Part shown: one piece after another, positions 18,428-26,892 of the stretch
How the letters are laid out: every line of letters begins with the position of its first letter
How positions within the stretch are numbered: the first letter of the stretch is position 1
DNA from: a virus
Direction: 5' to 3' (one strand)
IMG/VR virus record: IMGVR_UViG_3300003323_000915
Location: 1-64,000 of that record
DNA: 64,000 nucleotides
Translations under genes and position numbers: made by a program
Notes under the pieces: generated by a model
The model's database searches: none
Told to the model about the DNA's origin: nothing
The model's input: only the letters and a program-made list of their open reading frames with translations

Positions 18428-18435
18428 TAAAGATA
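18428..18435 (-). promoter_or_regulatory. Candidate -7 promoter box
   Basis: Minus-strand TATCTTTA, one base off the Bacteroidota consensus TAnnTTTG, in the 47-base gap between divergent genes 18148-18393 and 18441-19244. It would serve the minus-strand gene. Weak evidence alone. Confidence 0.4.
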
Positions 18436-18440
18436 CGCAA

Positions 18441-19244
18441 TTGGAAAATAAATTACTATTCAAGCATTCCTGCTTCTCTGGGGATCTCATCTACGCGATG
18501 GCTGGCATCAAGGCAATCTGTGAGAACAGCGGGCACAAAGCAGTGATTTACCAATGGCTTGATCAAAAAGCGCGTATCTATGACGGCGCCGAGCATCCGT
18601 ACGGAAACTCAATGATGAACCAATACGCGTTCGACATGCTGAAGCCACTGATCGAAGCGCAGCCGTACGTAGAAGCATTTCTTCCATGGCAAGGCGAGAA
18701 GGTGATGGTCGATCTGGACATGCTTCGCCAAGTGAAATCGCACATGCCTTATGGCAATATCGTGACGTGGCTGCCGATGGTGTTCGCGGAAATGCGGCCG
18801 GAGTATTGGAAGCCTTGGATATCATACGATATTTTCAAGGATAATATAAGTCCGAAAGCACAAGTAATGAATAGAATTCTTATTAATCGGACTTCCCGAT
18901 ACCAAGGCGCATGGATTGACTATTTCCATCTCAAAAAATACGAAGGGCAGATGGTGTTCACTGGGACTGAGCAAGAGTACAAAACGTTCAAAGCCGACTG
19001 GAATTTAGACTTGCCTTATCTGGAGCTGAAAGATTTCCATCAGCTTGCCGTGGCAATATCCTCCTGCAAACTTTTCATCGGCAACCAGTCAATGTGCTTC
19101 GCTATCGCAGAGGCATTGAAAGTTCCGCGTCTTTTGGAAGTATGCGACTTCGCGCCGAACGTGCATCCGTGCGGTGATGGTGGATATTACTTCCGCGTGA
19201 CAGAGGTGTTTCAGTATTATGTGGATAAACTGATGTCAGAATGA
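18441..19244 (+). CDS. GT9-like (heptosyltransferase-type) glycosyltransferase
   Basis: 267 residues, TTG start at 18441. The N-terminus has a GT-B opening pattern (FSGDLIYAMAGIKAICE) and the C-terminal domain carries CKLFIGNQSMCFAIAEALKV, matching the donor-binding signature of family GT9 ADP-heptose:LPS heptosyltransferases (usually FIGxDSGPxHxAxAxGxP). The Gly-Pro of that signature is replaced, so donor choice may differ. It opens a plus-strand operon with GroES, a second GT9 protein, a methyltransferase and another glycosyltransferase-like gene. The likely acceptor is unknown: virion protein, phage DNA or host envelope. Confidence 0.6.
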   Translation: MENKLLFKHSCFSGDLIYAMAGIKAICENSGHKAVIYQWLDQKARIYDGAEHPYGNSMMNQYAFDMLKPLIEAQPYVEAFLPWQGEKVMVDLDMLRQVKSHMPYGNIVTWLPMVFAEMRPEYWKPWISYDIFKDNISPKAQVMNRILINRTSRYQGAWIDYFHLKKYEGQMVFTGTEQEYKTFKADWNLDLPYLELKDFHQLAVAISSCKLFIGNQSMCFAIAEALKVPRLLEVCDFAPNVHPCGDGGYYFRVTEVFQYYVDKLMSE

Positions 19245-19558
19245 AAAAGAATACCAAGCAACAAATTGACCACTTACGAATAGCCCTCAGCATGACAGGT
19301 CTGGCAGTTAATAATCCTACCTGTGATTTAATCTTGACGGTACAATCAGAGATGAAGCGCCTAGGTGAAAAATACTCGCTGCGTGATGCCGCCGCTGTTG
19401 AGGTGTTTATTGAAAATAAGTATAAACCGAAAACCGAAGATAAAAATGAACAAGAAAGTATTCTACATGCCCGGCGAAGAACTGACGGAAGAAGAAAAGA
19501 AAATTGCTTCCGAGACACTCAAGCAACAACAGGAGAAAACCCAAAAGGAACTTGCTGA
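19241..19558 (+). CDS. Small protein between glycosyltransferase and GroES
   Basis: 105 residues, start overlapping the upstream stop (ATGA). The first 68 residues look genuine, with a helical QQIDHLRIALSMTGLAVN and YSLRDAAAVEVFIENKYK. The last 37 overlap the GroES gene in another frame and are Arg/Thr/Gly-rich without pattern. That 113-base overlap is unusually long for this genome; a frameshift or read-through tail is possible. Confidence 0.5.
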   Translation: MKKNTKQQIDHLRIALSMTGLAVNNPTCDLILTVQSEMKRLGEKYSLRDAAAVEVFIENKYKPKTEDKNEQESILHARRRTDGRRKENCFRDTQATTGENPKGTC

Positions 19559-19886
19559 TCGCGCCGACGCAACGGCACAAAAAAAATCCACTGTCGATTT
19601 CATGAACGTGAATTTTGAGCCGTTCGAAGATCGTATTCTTGTTTATCCTGATCCGGTGGAGGCAACAACGAAGGGAGGCCTTTACAAGCCTGATGCTGTT
19701 ATCGAGAAAGCAAAGCCAGTGACCGGAACTGTTGTTAAAGTCGGCCCTGGTAAACCAAACTTCAAACTCAACATCGTTCCTGGTGATAGGATATCGTACG
19801 GGAATTATGCTGGCACATCCATACAATTCGGTGAGATAAATTATCTGATCATGCGGTTCGCTGACTGTTTCGGGAAGGTATCATGA
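19446..19886 (+). CDS. groES: GroES co-chaperonin
   Basis: 146 residues from ATG 19446. The Cpn10 core (about 53-146) shows PFEDRILVYPDPVEATTKGG, then GTVVKVGPGK, PGDRISYGNYAGTSI and EINYLIMRFAD, the standard GroES order: DRI, mobile-loop region, GxVxxVGPG, GDxVxY. A 50-residue Lys/Glu/Gln helical extension precedes it; an alternative ATG at 19602 gives a normal-length GroES. As with T4 gp31, it probably pairs with host GroEL to fold a virion protein. Its stop overlaps the next start. Confidence 0.8.
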   Translation: MNKKVFYMPGEELTEEEKKIASETLKQQQEKTQKELADRADATAQKKSTVDFMNVNFEPFEDRILVYPDPVEATTKGGLYKPDAVIEKAKPVTGTVVKVGPGKPNFKLNIVPGDRISYGNYAGTSIQFGEINYLIMRFADCFGKVS

Positions 19887-21325
19887 TTGAACTACCGAAA
19901 GTAACGCTCATAGCTATAACCACGCGTGATTACGGATCAACCGTGATGGCTCTTAAGAAGAGCCTTGAGCACATCAAGCCAGCAGACGTAATTTTATTCA
20001 CAGACATCGCATTCGAAGATCCAGATTACCGGTGCGTGCTGGTCTCAAAAATGAACTGGGATGATTATAATCGGTTCGTCTGCACCGAATTATACAAGCA
20101 CATCAACACCGAATACATCCTTCTGATTCAACATGATGGGTGGGTGCTCGATGGGGATCAATGGACCGATGACTTCCTGAACTACGACTACATCGGAGCG
20201 CCGTGGCTTTACAAGGACACCAGAAATGTCGGCAACGGCGGCTTCTCTCTGAGATCTCGCAGGCTACACGAAATACTGGCTACCGACAAGCTAATTAACG
20301 ACAATGACGTCTATTCACCGGAAGATGAGGTCATCTGTCGATTATATCGTAGTTACCTTGAGAAGAACTACGCGATCCGTTTTGCGCCAGAAGAGCTCGC
20401 GCATCAATTCAGTTTTGAATGTCATGCGCCGAAAAGAAAAACGTTTGGATTCCATAATTTCTTCCATGAACCATTCAAAGAATTTGTTATTCTGAAGAGG
20501 TCACACGCCATGGGTGACATCATTATGATGGAGCCTGTGATGGAGTACTTTCACAACAAAGGATATCGTGTCGTGCTCGATGTTCAACCAGAGTATTTCC
20601 ATCTTTTCCAATACCATCATTATCCTGTTCTGCACATCTCGCAGCTTCCATCAACTGATGGAATACGCTCTATCAATCTTGACATGTCGTACGAGGTAAA
20701 GCCAAAGCAGTTGGTTTTGAGGTCGTACTACGAGACATGCGGAATTACCGATGGAGTCCTGCGCAACTCGGTTCTGAATTTTCCAGTCGACGATACAACG
20801 CGTCTTTTCAAAAAATACATTGTGTTGCACGTGGATGACACTGGCGTACCTCAACGCGACGGATCGCGAAAGGACGGCATTCCCCATCGCGATGTGCATG
20901 GAGTTAACTGGGAGCTTGTGATTACATCCCTTGAGGACATGGGATACACAGTCATACAGGTTGGTGGCCGAGATGATGGCCGGGTGAAGATGAATACGTC
21001 TACGAAGAACATGCTAATGTACCTGATCGCCGGAGCTGACTTTTTTATAGGCGTTGATAGCGGGCCAAGTCAAATTGCTGTGAGTTTAGGAATTCGATCA
21101 ATCATTTTCTTCGGCTCAGTGAATCCTGCATTCCGTTATCGTGATATGAGTAAAATTCGGGTGATACAAAACCATTGTGATAAGGCCGGGTGCTACCACT
21201 CTGTGCTCAGCGTTCGCGGTATTGATTGTGTGTACAATGAAAAGAAGCCACCATGCATTACGCATACCACGTATTCCGTGCAAGAACAAATAAAGCAACA
21301 CATTAAATCTTTCGAAAATGAGTGA
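19883..21325 (+). CDS. Bifunctional glycosyltransferase: DUF5672 domain fused to GT9-like domain
   Basis: 480 residues. The N-terminal half (about 1-195) matches DUF5672, a GT-A-like domain: VTLIAITTRDYGSTVMALKK, YILLIQHDGWVLD, DYIGAPWLYKD, VGNGGFSLRSR and PEDEVICRLYRS. The C-terminal half (about 200-475) begins FVILKRSHAMGDIIMMEPVM and has GADFFIGVDSGPSQIAVSLG with FFGSVNPAFRYR, the classic GT9 heptosyltransferase signature. Two transferase activities in one chain suggest sequential sugar additions. The gene overlaps GroES upstream and the methyltransferase downstream by 8 bases. Confidence 0.75.
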   Translation: MIELPKVTLIAITTRDYGSTVMALKKSLEHIKPADVILFTDIAFEDPDYRCVLVSKMNWDDYNRFVCTELYKHINTEYILLIQHDGWVLDGDQWTDDFLNYDYIGAPWLYKDTRNVGNGGFSLRSRRLHEILATDKLINDNDVYSPEDEVICRLYRSYLEKNYAIRFAPEELAHQFSFECHAPKRKTFGFHNFFHEPFKEFVILKRSHAMGDIIMMEPVMEYFHNKGYRVVLDVQPEYFHLFQYHHYPVLHISQLPSTDGIRSINLDMSYEVKPKQLVLRSYYETCGITDGVLRNSVLNFPVDDTTRLFKKYIVLHVDDTGVPQRDGSRKDGIPHRDVHGVNWELVITSLEDMGYTVIQVGGRDDGRVKMNTSTKNMLMYLIAGADFFIGVDSGPSQIAVSLGIRSIIFFGSVNPAFRYRDMSKIRVIQNHCDKAGCYHSVLSVRGIDCVYNEKKPPCITHTTYSVQEQIKQHIKSFENE

Positions 21326-21842
21326 ACAAAAACAATACATGAGTGAAGCGGCTAAGGTGAGAGATTTGCCAAACGTGATGAAGTATATTACCGGAAGGGT
21401 TGCTGACATTGGAGCTGGGCATGATCCGATCACACCAGATTGTATTGCTTTTGATGGTCGTGATTTGTCAACAATCACTGTGCCTGGTGAGATTTTTATT
21501 ACCGATGCCCATGGCATGTTTGATACAATTTTTTCATCTCACTTTCTTGAGCATGTCCCGAATCCAATTAATTACATTTACAATTGGCATCGTCATTTAA
21601 ACGTTGGAGGTCATGTAGTACTCTATCTGCCAGAAAAAAGTTACTATAATAACCACGATAATCCAGAGCATATGTTCAATTGGTCATTCGATGATTTTAT
21701 GTTTTGGATAAGAAGGTCGGTTTGTGGTGACGGTAAAGATTTTAAAGGAAATCAGGTTCCAGCCTTGTTTAGTGTCATTGACTCAGGCCTTGATGTTGGT
21801 TATGACAAATATTCGTTTTATGTAATCCTAAGAAAATTATAA
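21318..21842 (+). CDS. Class I SAM-dependent methyltransferase
   Basis: 174 residues. The SAM-binding motif I VADIGAGHDP lies at about 28-37, with motif IV-like DTIFSSHFLEHVPNP (about 68-82) and a post-motif NVGGHVVLYLPE, typical of the Methyltransf_11 fold. Located between glycosyltransferase genes, it most likely methylates a sugar or glycan product rather than DNA; this is inferred from context. Confidence 0.75.
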   Translation: MSEQKQYMSEAAKVRDLPNVMKYITGRVADIGAGHDPITPDCIAFDGRDLSTITVPGEIFITDAHGMFDTIFSSHFLEHVPNPINYIYNWHRHLNVGGHVVLYLPEKSYYNNHDNPEHMFNWSFDDFMFWIRRSVCGDGKDFKGNQVPALFSVIDSGLDVGYDKYSFYVILRKL

Positions 21843-21845
21843 TTT

Positions 21846-22736
21846 ATGCCAACACTCGGAGGAAGCACATTCGTCTACAACGCCATCGCGCAAGACTACA
21901 ATATCATTGAAACACTGAACTGCCTGTACGACATCTGTGACGAGGTGAGTGTGGCAATGGGCGGTGACGATGGGACAATTGAACTAATCTGTTCTTGGAT
22001 TAAAGAGGCAACACTGAAGTCGTCAAAGCCAATTATATCGCAAATAATTTCCGAATCAGAATGGAATGAACAACAAGGCCGCGAGAAGCTTTCTTATTTT
22101 TCAAATGTAGCAATTGGTAATTTAACGACTGACTACAACCTGTACGTTCAAGCGGACGAAGTTGTAAGTGAACAATGCATGCCATTCATCCGCCAGGCGA
22201 TCGAGACCGGCAAGGAGGCATTCATGCTCACCAGAATAAACTGCTGGCAATCGGCTTACACGATGCTTGCTGTGGCACAGGATCGTAAGCCTTGCAGCAC
22301 AGAGGTGATTCGTCTTACCAAGACAAAATACCGATGCGTGGATGATGCTGAGTCGCTGGGTGTGCCGGAGGTATCGTTCGAGTTCACACCGCATATCCGG
22401 ATATACCATGTTGGATTTGTGCGCGACAAGGATAAGCATTTGACTAAGATCTTGCACATGCAAGAGAAAGTGTTCTTATGGGAAGTAGATAAACGCATAC
22501 ACAACAACACCGATGGTTTTGACTGCTGGAAGTGGGGGTTCGATCATCGAGATGTTATGCCGATAAAAGAAAAGCTGCCGAAGTACATCCGGCAGTGGGC
22601 ACAAGAAAGACTGGTTCCTCCGTTCAACGATTCCCCTGAAGGAAAAGAGTACGCGAAAGAATGGGTTAAATACGCGTATCCGGGTCAGGAGTATTCTGAA
22701 GATTTGTGGTGGCGATGGGCGAAGAAGTACCAGTGA
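21846..22736 (+). CDS. GT-A (family 2-like) glycosyltransferase
   Basis: 296 residues. N-terminal GFxxN-like opening (GGSTFVYNAIAQDYNIIETL), then YDICDEVSVAMGGDDGT and YNLYVQADEVVSE, where a DxD-like acidic pair sits in the expected position for nucleotide-sugar binding. The C-terminal half is aromatic-rich and ends with EDLWWRWAKKYQ. Last gene of the glycosylation operon; its end overlaps by 71 bases the convergent minus-strand gene. Confidence 0.65.
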   Translation: MPTLGGSTFVYNAIAQDYNIIETLNCLYDICDEVSVAMGGDDGTIELICSWIKEATLKSSKPIISQIISESEWNEQQGREKLSYFSNVAIGNLTTDYNLYVQADEVVSEQCMPFIRQAIETGKEAFMLTRINCWQSAYTMLAVAQDRKPCSTEVIRLTKTKYRCVDDAESLGVPEVSFEFTPHIRIYHVGFVRDKDKHLTKILHMQEKVFLWEVDKRIHNNTDGFDCWKWGFDHRDVMPIKEKLPKYIRQWAQERLVPPFNDSPEGKEYAKEWVKYAYPGQEYSEDLWWRWAKKYQ

Positions 22737-22911
22737 TATCTTCGTCATGTTCAAGACTTTGAATAACATCAACAAGTGATTCGAATTGACTATAGTCTTC
22801 TTCCGGATCTGTCGGATTAAAAATGATCTGAATCACGCTCGCTGTGGAGAAATGTTTTATCGACACATGCTTTCCTGTTATCTCTGCAAAATTGATGTTT
22901 TTCCAACTCAT
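22666..22911 (-). CDS. Small acidic protein of unknown function
   Basis: 81 residues; N-terminal part beta-like (ISIKH/VIQIIFNPTD), C-terminus acidic and Thr/Pro-rich. The start overlaps the stop of the gene upstream on the same strand (ATGA), supporting a two-gene operon. Its 3-prime end overlaps the convergent glycosyltransferase-like gene by 71 bases. Confidence 0.5.
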   Translation of the reverse strand: MSWKNINFAEITGKHVSIKHFSTASVIQIIFNPTDPEEDYSQFESLVDVIQSLEHDEDITGTSSPIATTNLQNTPDPDTRI

Positions 22912-23210
22912 ATGTTTGACATTATTAAACTTAAACAGGCAGCTTTTGCTGATGTGTACTGAATGTCAGTCGCCCACCATGTATTGAAAATCCATTCACT
23001 AAACGATCTCTCAATATCCATCTCCGCCGGCAAATCCATATCGCTGTTTACACTCTGCGTATGATTCAAGGTGGCGTCCATCGCTTCATCATCGTACCAT
23101 GAATTCGATACAAATCGGACATACGATGCGTCATCAGGAATAATGATCACACCTGGCTTTTGATCATTGACGTTTCTCCTTAAAAATGTTTTTCCGTCTC
23201 GTGTTATCAT
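22908..23210 (-). CDS. Protein of unknown function, possible prophage/phage cargo
   Basis: 100 residues from the ATG at 23210 (MITRDGKTFLRRN); an upstream in-frame ATG at 23267 would add 19 residues of unlikely sequence. Features include GVIIIPDDASYVRFVSNSWYD and an aromatic C-terminal part. No family recognised. First gene of a two-gene minus-strand operon ended by the neighbouring overlap. Confidence 0.55.
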   Translation of the reverse strand: MITRDGKTFLRRNVNDQKPGVIIIPDDASYVRFVSNSWYDDEAMDATLNHTQSVNSDMDLPAEMDIERSFSEWIFNTWWATDIQYTSAKAACLSLIMSNI

Positions 23211-23259
23211 GGCATTGTTTTTTTTAAATAAAAGATAGGGCTTACATGCAGCACAACCC

Positions 23260-23278
23260 GGGACCACTCCCTTTTTTT
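23260..23278 (+). terminator. Weak terminator candidate
   Basis: GGGA-CCAC-TCCC followed by seven T on the plus strand. The stem has only 4 bp, so the call rests mostly on the T run. It could end plus-strand transcription from the glycosylation operon or belong to the boundary of the TnpB insertion. Confidence 0.3.
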
Positions 23279-23405
23279 AGACTGCAATGCCTATGTCTTT
23301 GATGTCGATTAGTAAGATTTTTTTGTTCTTTAATGATGTATTTTGAGTTGATCTCCTAAGTTAGATAATTTTCTCATATCAGAAATATTTTGGTATATTT
23401 ATACT

Positions 23406-24527
23406 GTGAAGTTGATATTGAAAATTAAACTTTTGCCAACTGACGAACAGGCTAACTTGCTTATCAATACCATGAAGCAAGCCAATACTGTTTGTAATGC
23501 CATCTCTGATGTGGCTTGGCAAGAAAAGATTTTCAATAACCTTAAACTGCATCACAAAGTTTACCATTATTACAAAAGAAACTTTCAACTTTCTTCCCAA
23601 ATGCTTATTAGGCAAATAGCTAAAGTTGCTGATGCCTATAAGTTGGATAAGAAAACTAAACGCACTTTTAAGCCACTTGGTAGTATTGCTTATGATAGTA
23701 GGATAATGACCTACAAATCCAACAATGTAGTTTCCTTGTGGTGTATTGGTGGTAGAGAAAAGATTAACTTTGTTTGTCATAACCCTTCTTATATTCCTTA
23801 CATTAAAGGGGAAGCTGATTTGGTTTACAAGAAACGTAAGTTTTACCTTTTCCAAACTGTTGATGTTCCCGAAGAAGATGTTGATGATATAGAAGAATTT
23901 ATTGGTTGCGATTTTGGTATAAACTCGATTGTAACTACTTCTGATGGTGTTGAGCATTCTGCTGATGGGCTTAACGCATACCGTGAACATCGGCAAAGGG
24001 TTCGGAGTTCTATTCAAAGCAAAGGCACACGCAATTCTCGCAAGTTGTTGAAACGGCTTTCTGGCAAAGAAAGGACTCACGCTTCCATTGTTAATCACAC
24101 TATTGCAAAATTCATTGTTCAATCTGCTAAAGAGCAAGGTATGGGAATCGCTTTGGAGGACCTTACTGGCATTCGATTTACGAGCAAAAAGAGAAACAAA
24201 AAGTTTCGCACGAAACTTGGTAAATGGAATTTTTCTATGCTTAGACAGTATATTGAATACAAGGCGTTGCTTAATGGTGTGAAAGTCATAGCTATTGCTC
24301 CTGCATATACTTCTCAGACTTGCAGTATTTGCAAACACATTGGAAGACGAAATAATAAGCACTTTAAGTGCAACAACTGCGGAAATGATATGGATGCCGA
24401 TGTTAACGCATCGCTGAATATCGCTACGCTTGGGCGTGCCGTAAATCACGCTGGAAGATGGAATGATATGTGCTGTACTGTGCATTCGTTTGCGTCTAAA
24501 AACCACCGATATTTAGTTGGTGGGTAG
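23406..24527 (+). mobile_element. tnpB: Solitary TnpB-type gene (IS200/IS605 OrfB family)
   Basis: 373 residues, GTG start. The RuvC-like triad is complete: D169 in IGCDFGIN, E251 in ALEDL and D332 in DADVNASLNI. A zinc finger CSIC (306-309) and CNNC (322-325) lies between the last two. TnpB is an RNA-guided DNA nuclease encoded by insertion sequences; its guide RNA normally overlaps the gene end. No TnpA lies nearby, so this is an IS1341-type orphan. At the 3-prime end CCACC and GGTGG form a small hairpin (about 24503-24523). The base composition is AT-richer than its neighbours, and the flanking genes run on the opposite strand, consistent with insertion. Confidence 0.85.
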
Positions 24528-24557
24528 TTTACTTTAAAACATCATGAATACTATTTG

Positions 24558-25271
24558 TCAAAATTTCTTTATCACATACCCCACGCCAATCGTCGGCTGC
24601 ACTTGATCTGTCCAGGGCCGCCCATACATAAACGGCAGGTAGCTTACACCGATAAACACGCCCCATCGCTTATCGCGGATATTGTCAACCAGTACGTTCG
24701 TAGTGCCGGTGATCCTTGAGTTCCTGTTGCTGAATATCGTGGTGCTGTAATATTTCTCTGTGCCAAACATCCATTTCTTCTTCACCGATATAACTGTCTT
24801 TGCCGTGTCCAGGTAATCATAGTCATAATGTGCGTGCAGTGAGTCATACACCTTGGCGCGGAATGATAGATAACCATCTGAGACCTTCAAGTTCAAATAG
24901 GATCTGTTCACTCCGGCGCTGTCGGTATAATGGTAGTGGTTGACGGTGGTGTTGCCTTCGCCATGCGCGGAGAATTGGTTTGATATATAGGCGCGCATGT
25001 CTTTAAATTTTATATCGAATTGCTTATTGAGATCATCGACTATTTTCGGATACGCCTGAGCGATCTGTTTTGTCTGCAAAATGGCCGCATCTTTCTCAGC
25101 AACAGTTTGTCCGAGTTTGTTGGTATGGTATTTTATGATTGCGTCTTTCTCGATGGCAGAAGACATAAGATCCTCTGCTTCGTGTTGCTTTTTCTGTAGC
25201 CTGTCGAACAGGAATAACGCAAGTAACACAAGTCCTGTGATGATAGCGATGTAGGTGAGGTGGATTTTCAT
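24558..25271 (-). CDS. Membrane-anchored coiled-coil protein, spanin-like
   Basis: 237 residues: N-terminal membrane span at about 5-22 (LTYIAIITGLVLLALFLF), coiled coil to about 95, then a beta-rich domain ending with strands typical of an outer-membrane-facing region (GVFIGVSYLPFMYGRPW, PTIGVGYVIKKF). Bacteroidota phages often carry proteins of this plan (DUF6808/DUF6549-like), proposed as unimolecular spanins. The distance from the lysis cassette makes that role uncertain. Confidence 0.6.
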   Translation of the reverse strand: MKIHLTYIAIITGLVLLALFLFDRLQKKQHEAEDLMSSAIEKDAIIKYHTNKLGQTVAEKDAAILQTKQIAQAYPKIVDDLNKQFDIKFKDMRAYISNQFSAHGEGNTTVNHYHYTDSAGVNRSYLNLKVSDGYLSFRAKVYDSLHAHYDYDYLDTAKTVISVKKKWMFGTEKYYSTTIFSNRNSRITGTTNVLVDNIRDKRWGVFIGVSYLPFMYGRPWTDQVQPTIGVGYVIKKF

Positions 25272-25296
25272 GTGAATAAGGTTAGTAAAAAGGATC

Positions 25297-25497
25297 TCAT
25301 GATTCGATTATTTTTTCATATCCACGACGCTTCTCAATTATCTCTATGGAGAGCCATGTGCAATCATACTGGGTTTTCATTTCAAATTTCTGCCCAATGT
25401 CTGGAGGAAACATCCCCGTACCGCGTGGGTGACCAGTGTACACGAAGACATCGCCTATTTTGATTTCATTAATTGATTTTATCTTAACTGTTTTCAT
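25297..25497 (-). CDS. Small protein of unknown function
   Basis: 66 residues from ATG 25497 (MKTVKIKSINEIKIGDVFVY); upstream in-frame sequence belongs to the gene junction. A beta-rich SH3-like pattern with IGDVFVYTGHPRG and CTWLSIEIIEKRRGYEKI. No family recognised. Part of the long minus-strand operon. Confidence 0.6.
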   Translation of the reverse strand: MKTVKIKSINEIKIGDVFVYTGHPRGTGMFPPDIGQKFEMKTQYDCTWLSIEIIEKRRGYEKIIES

Positions 25498-25513
25498 TGG
25501 AGTTGTTTTGTAA

Positions 25514-25873
25514 TTAGTTCTTTTGCTTAATATCAAAATATAAATTTTTCGCCTTCTCGTAGAAATCGCCCATGTTCATCTTTGGATATGGATTTGTTGG
25601 TCTATTTTCGATTCCATGACTATAAAACATGTCGTGTATAAAGTCAAGTAGCTTGTCATTACTGTCCTTCAGTTGATCGCGTTCTTTTTGAAGGGAGTCG
25701 ATTTCATGTTGAAGGTAATGCATATGCTCGGCATCTGTAATACGCTGATCATGATGATCCGACTCCCTTCGTTCAGTTTCCTGTCTCTCGATTCCCCTGG
25801 AGATCCACTCACATTCTTCTGGATTAAAGCAATCACGTCCAATGACGCCACCGCAGCCTTTACATATTCTCAT
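25514..25873 (-). CDS. Small protein with Cys pairs and a coiled coil
   Basis: 119 residues from ATG 25873. An N-terminal C4-C7 pair (MRICKGCGGVIG) with further Cys in DCFNPEECEW suggests a zinc-binding knuckle. A coiled coil follows (LQHEIDSLQKERDQLKDSND) and then a short aromatic tail. Upstream in-frame ATGs lie in the next gene and are less likely. Confidence 0.6.
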   Translation of the reverse strand: MRICKGCGGVIGRDCFNPEECEWISRGIERQETERRESDHHDQRITDAEHMHYLQHEIDSLQKERDQLKDSNDKLLDFIHDMFYSHGIENRPTNPYPKMNMGDFYEKAKNLYFDIKQKN

Positions 25874-25874
25874 A

Positions 25875-26441
25875 CTATTTTGATTTTGGTGGTTTAGGGA
25901 GTGGACGCCAGTGGGTGACTTGCATTTCATATTCGTAATTGTAGTCCCAATCACCTCTGGAATTATAGTGGGACAAATCAATGTTGCCATCATCATCTAT
26001 TATCATCACCTGTTCTGAAGTTCCGTCACTTTCAATCACGGGAAAACGTTTTTTCACACTTATCCACTCCTCCTTATCTGCTAGAAGAGATTCGAGTTCT
26101 TTGATGCGGGCCTGATCTGATAACCATTGTCCAGTAAATCCTTTCAATGACTCCTCCAACTCATTTATCTTCGATTCGTATTTTTCGATAAGCTCTTCCT
26201 CAGATTCAGCAACGGCAATCATTACACGGTTTGTGTCAATCTCCTTTTCTTTTTCACCTTTGAAATACTCCAATCGTTTATTATCTTCTTCGAGTTCCTT
26301 AATCTTCTCATCAAACTCCCTTTTAGCTCGGTTGTAGCCATCAACGAATGCTTTACGCTGCTTTCTAACAACCATGGATTCTATATCATTGTCAGGATCA
26401 TGTTGAATAAACATCTTCTCTGCTTCTTCTTGTGGTGTCAT
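25875..26441 (-). CDS. Coiled-coil protein with C-terminal DUF551 domain
   Basis: 188 residues. A long Glu/Lys coiled coil (about 35-125) is followed by the DUF551 signature: EEWISVKKRFPVIES near 127 and VTHWRPLPKPP at the end. DUF551 is a small phage domain of unknown function that often closes such proteins. The start overlaps the upstream stop. Confidence 0.75.
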   Translation of the reverse strand: MTPQEEAEKMFIQHDPDNDIESMVVRKQRKAFVDGYNRAKREFDEKIKELEEDNKRLEYFKGEKEKEIDTNRVMIAVAESEEELIEKYESKINELEESLKGFTGQWLSDQARIKELESLLADKEEWISVKKRFPVIESDGTSEQVMIIDDDGNIDLSHYNSRGDWDYNYEYEMQVTHWRPLPKPPKSK

Positions 26442-26713
26442 GGCTTAGGCATTAAGTTTAAAATACTGTCTTTGTCAACGTAAGCGGATATATTCTTTTT
26501 GAGGTATGATTTACAATCGTAATCATCAAGATCCTCATGCTCACATGGTTCATACGAGTACAAAGCTTTCGCATTCTCTGCCGCTGCCTTCAACGCCTCG
26601 CATCCATACGATCTAAGCAATCTGTACAATTCATAATGCGACCAATATGTTTTGGTGGGAGTTTTTGAAATGTAATCTTTTAAAAATTCCTCCGGTGTCC
26701 TTAGTGCTTTCAT
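26438..26713 (-). CDS. Small protein of unknown function
   Basis: 91 residues, helical and aromatic (YWSHYELYRLLRSYGCEALK), with acidic EHEDLDDYDCKSY in the second half. It overlaps both neighbours by the ATGA-type arrangement, supporting translation in the operon. Confidence 0.6.
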   Translation of the reverse strand: MKALRTPEEFLKDYISKTPTKTYWSHYELYRLLRSYGCEALKAAAENAKALYSYEPCEHEDLDDYDCKSYLKKNISAYVDKDSILNLMPKP

Positions 26714-26892
26714 ATCTCAAGAGTGTTTATAATCGATTGCTTAATCTTTTCGAAGTCTATGTCGATGGTATCCAGTAGACGCGGTAAGTCTTTAGGATTA
26801 GATTTTTTAAGGCTTGTAATGATCTTTTCGAAAGCCTCGATAGTTCGGTGACATTTCAAAAGCTCAAGGTGGTATTTTTCAAGTTGGCTCAT
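26710..26892 (-). CDS. Small helical protein
   Basis: 60 residues, entirely helical with LEKYHLELLKCHRTIEAFEK and FEKIKQSIINTLEI. Overlaps both neighbours by four bases. Function not recognised. Confidence 0.55.
   Translation of the reverse strand: MSQLEKYHLELLKCHRTIEAFEKIITSLKKSNPKDLPRLLDTIDIDFEKIKQSIINTLEI

Noticed and set aside
23379-24506. 375-codon open frame antisense to the TnpB gene
   Set aside because: It is the mirror of the AT-rich TnpB gene, with no recognisable domain, while the plus-strand protein has all family residues.
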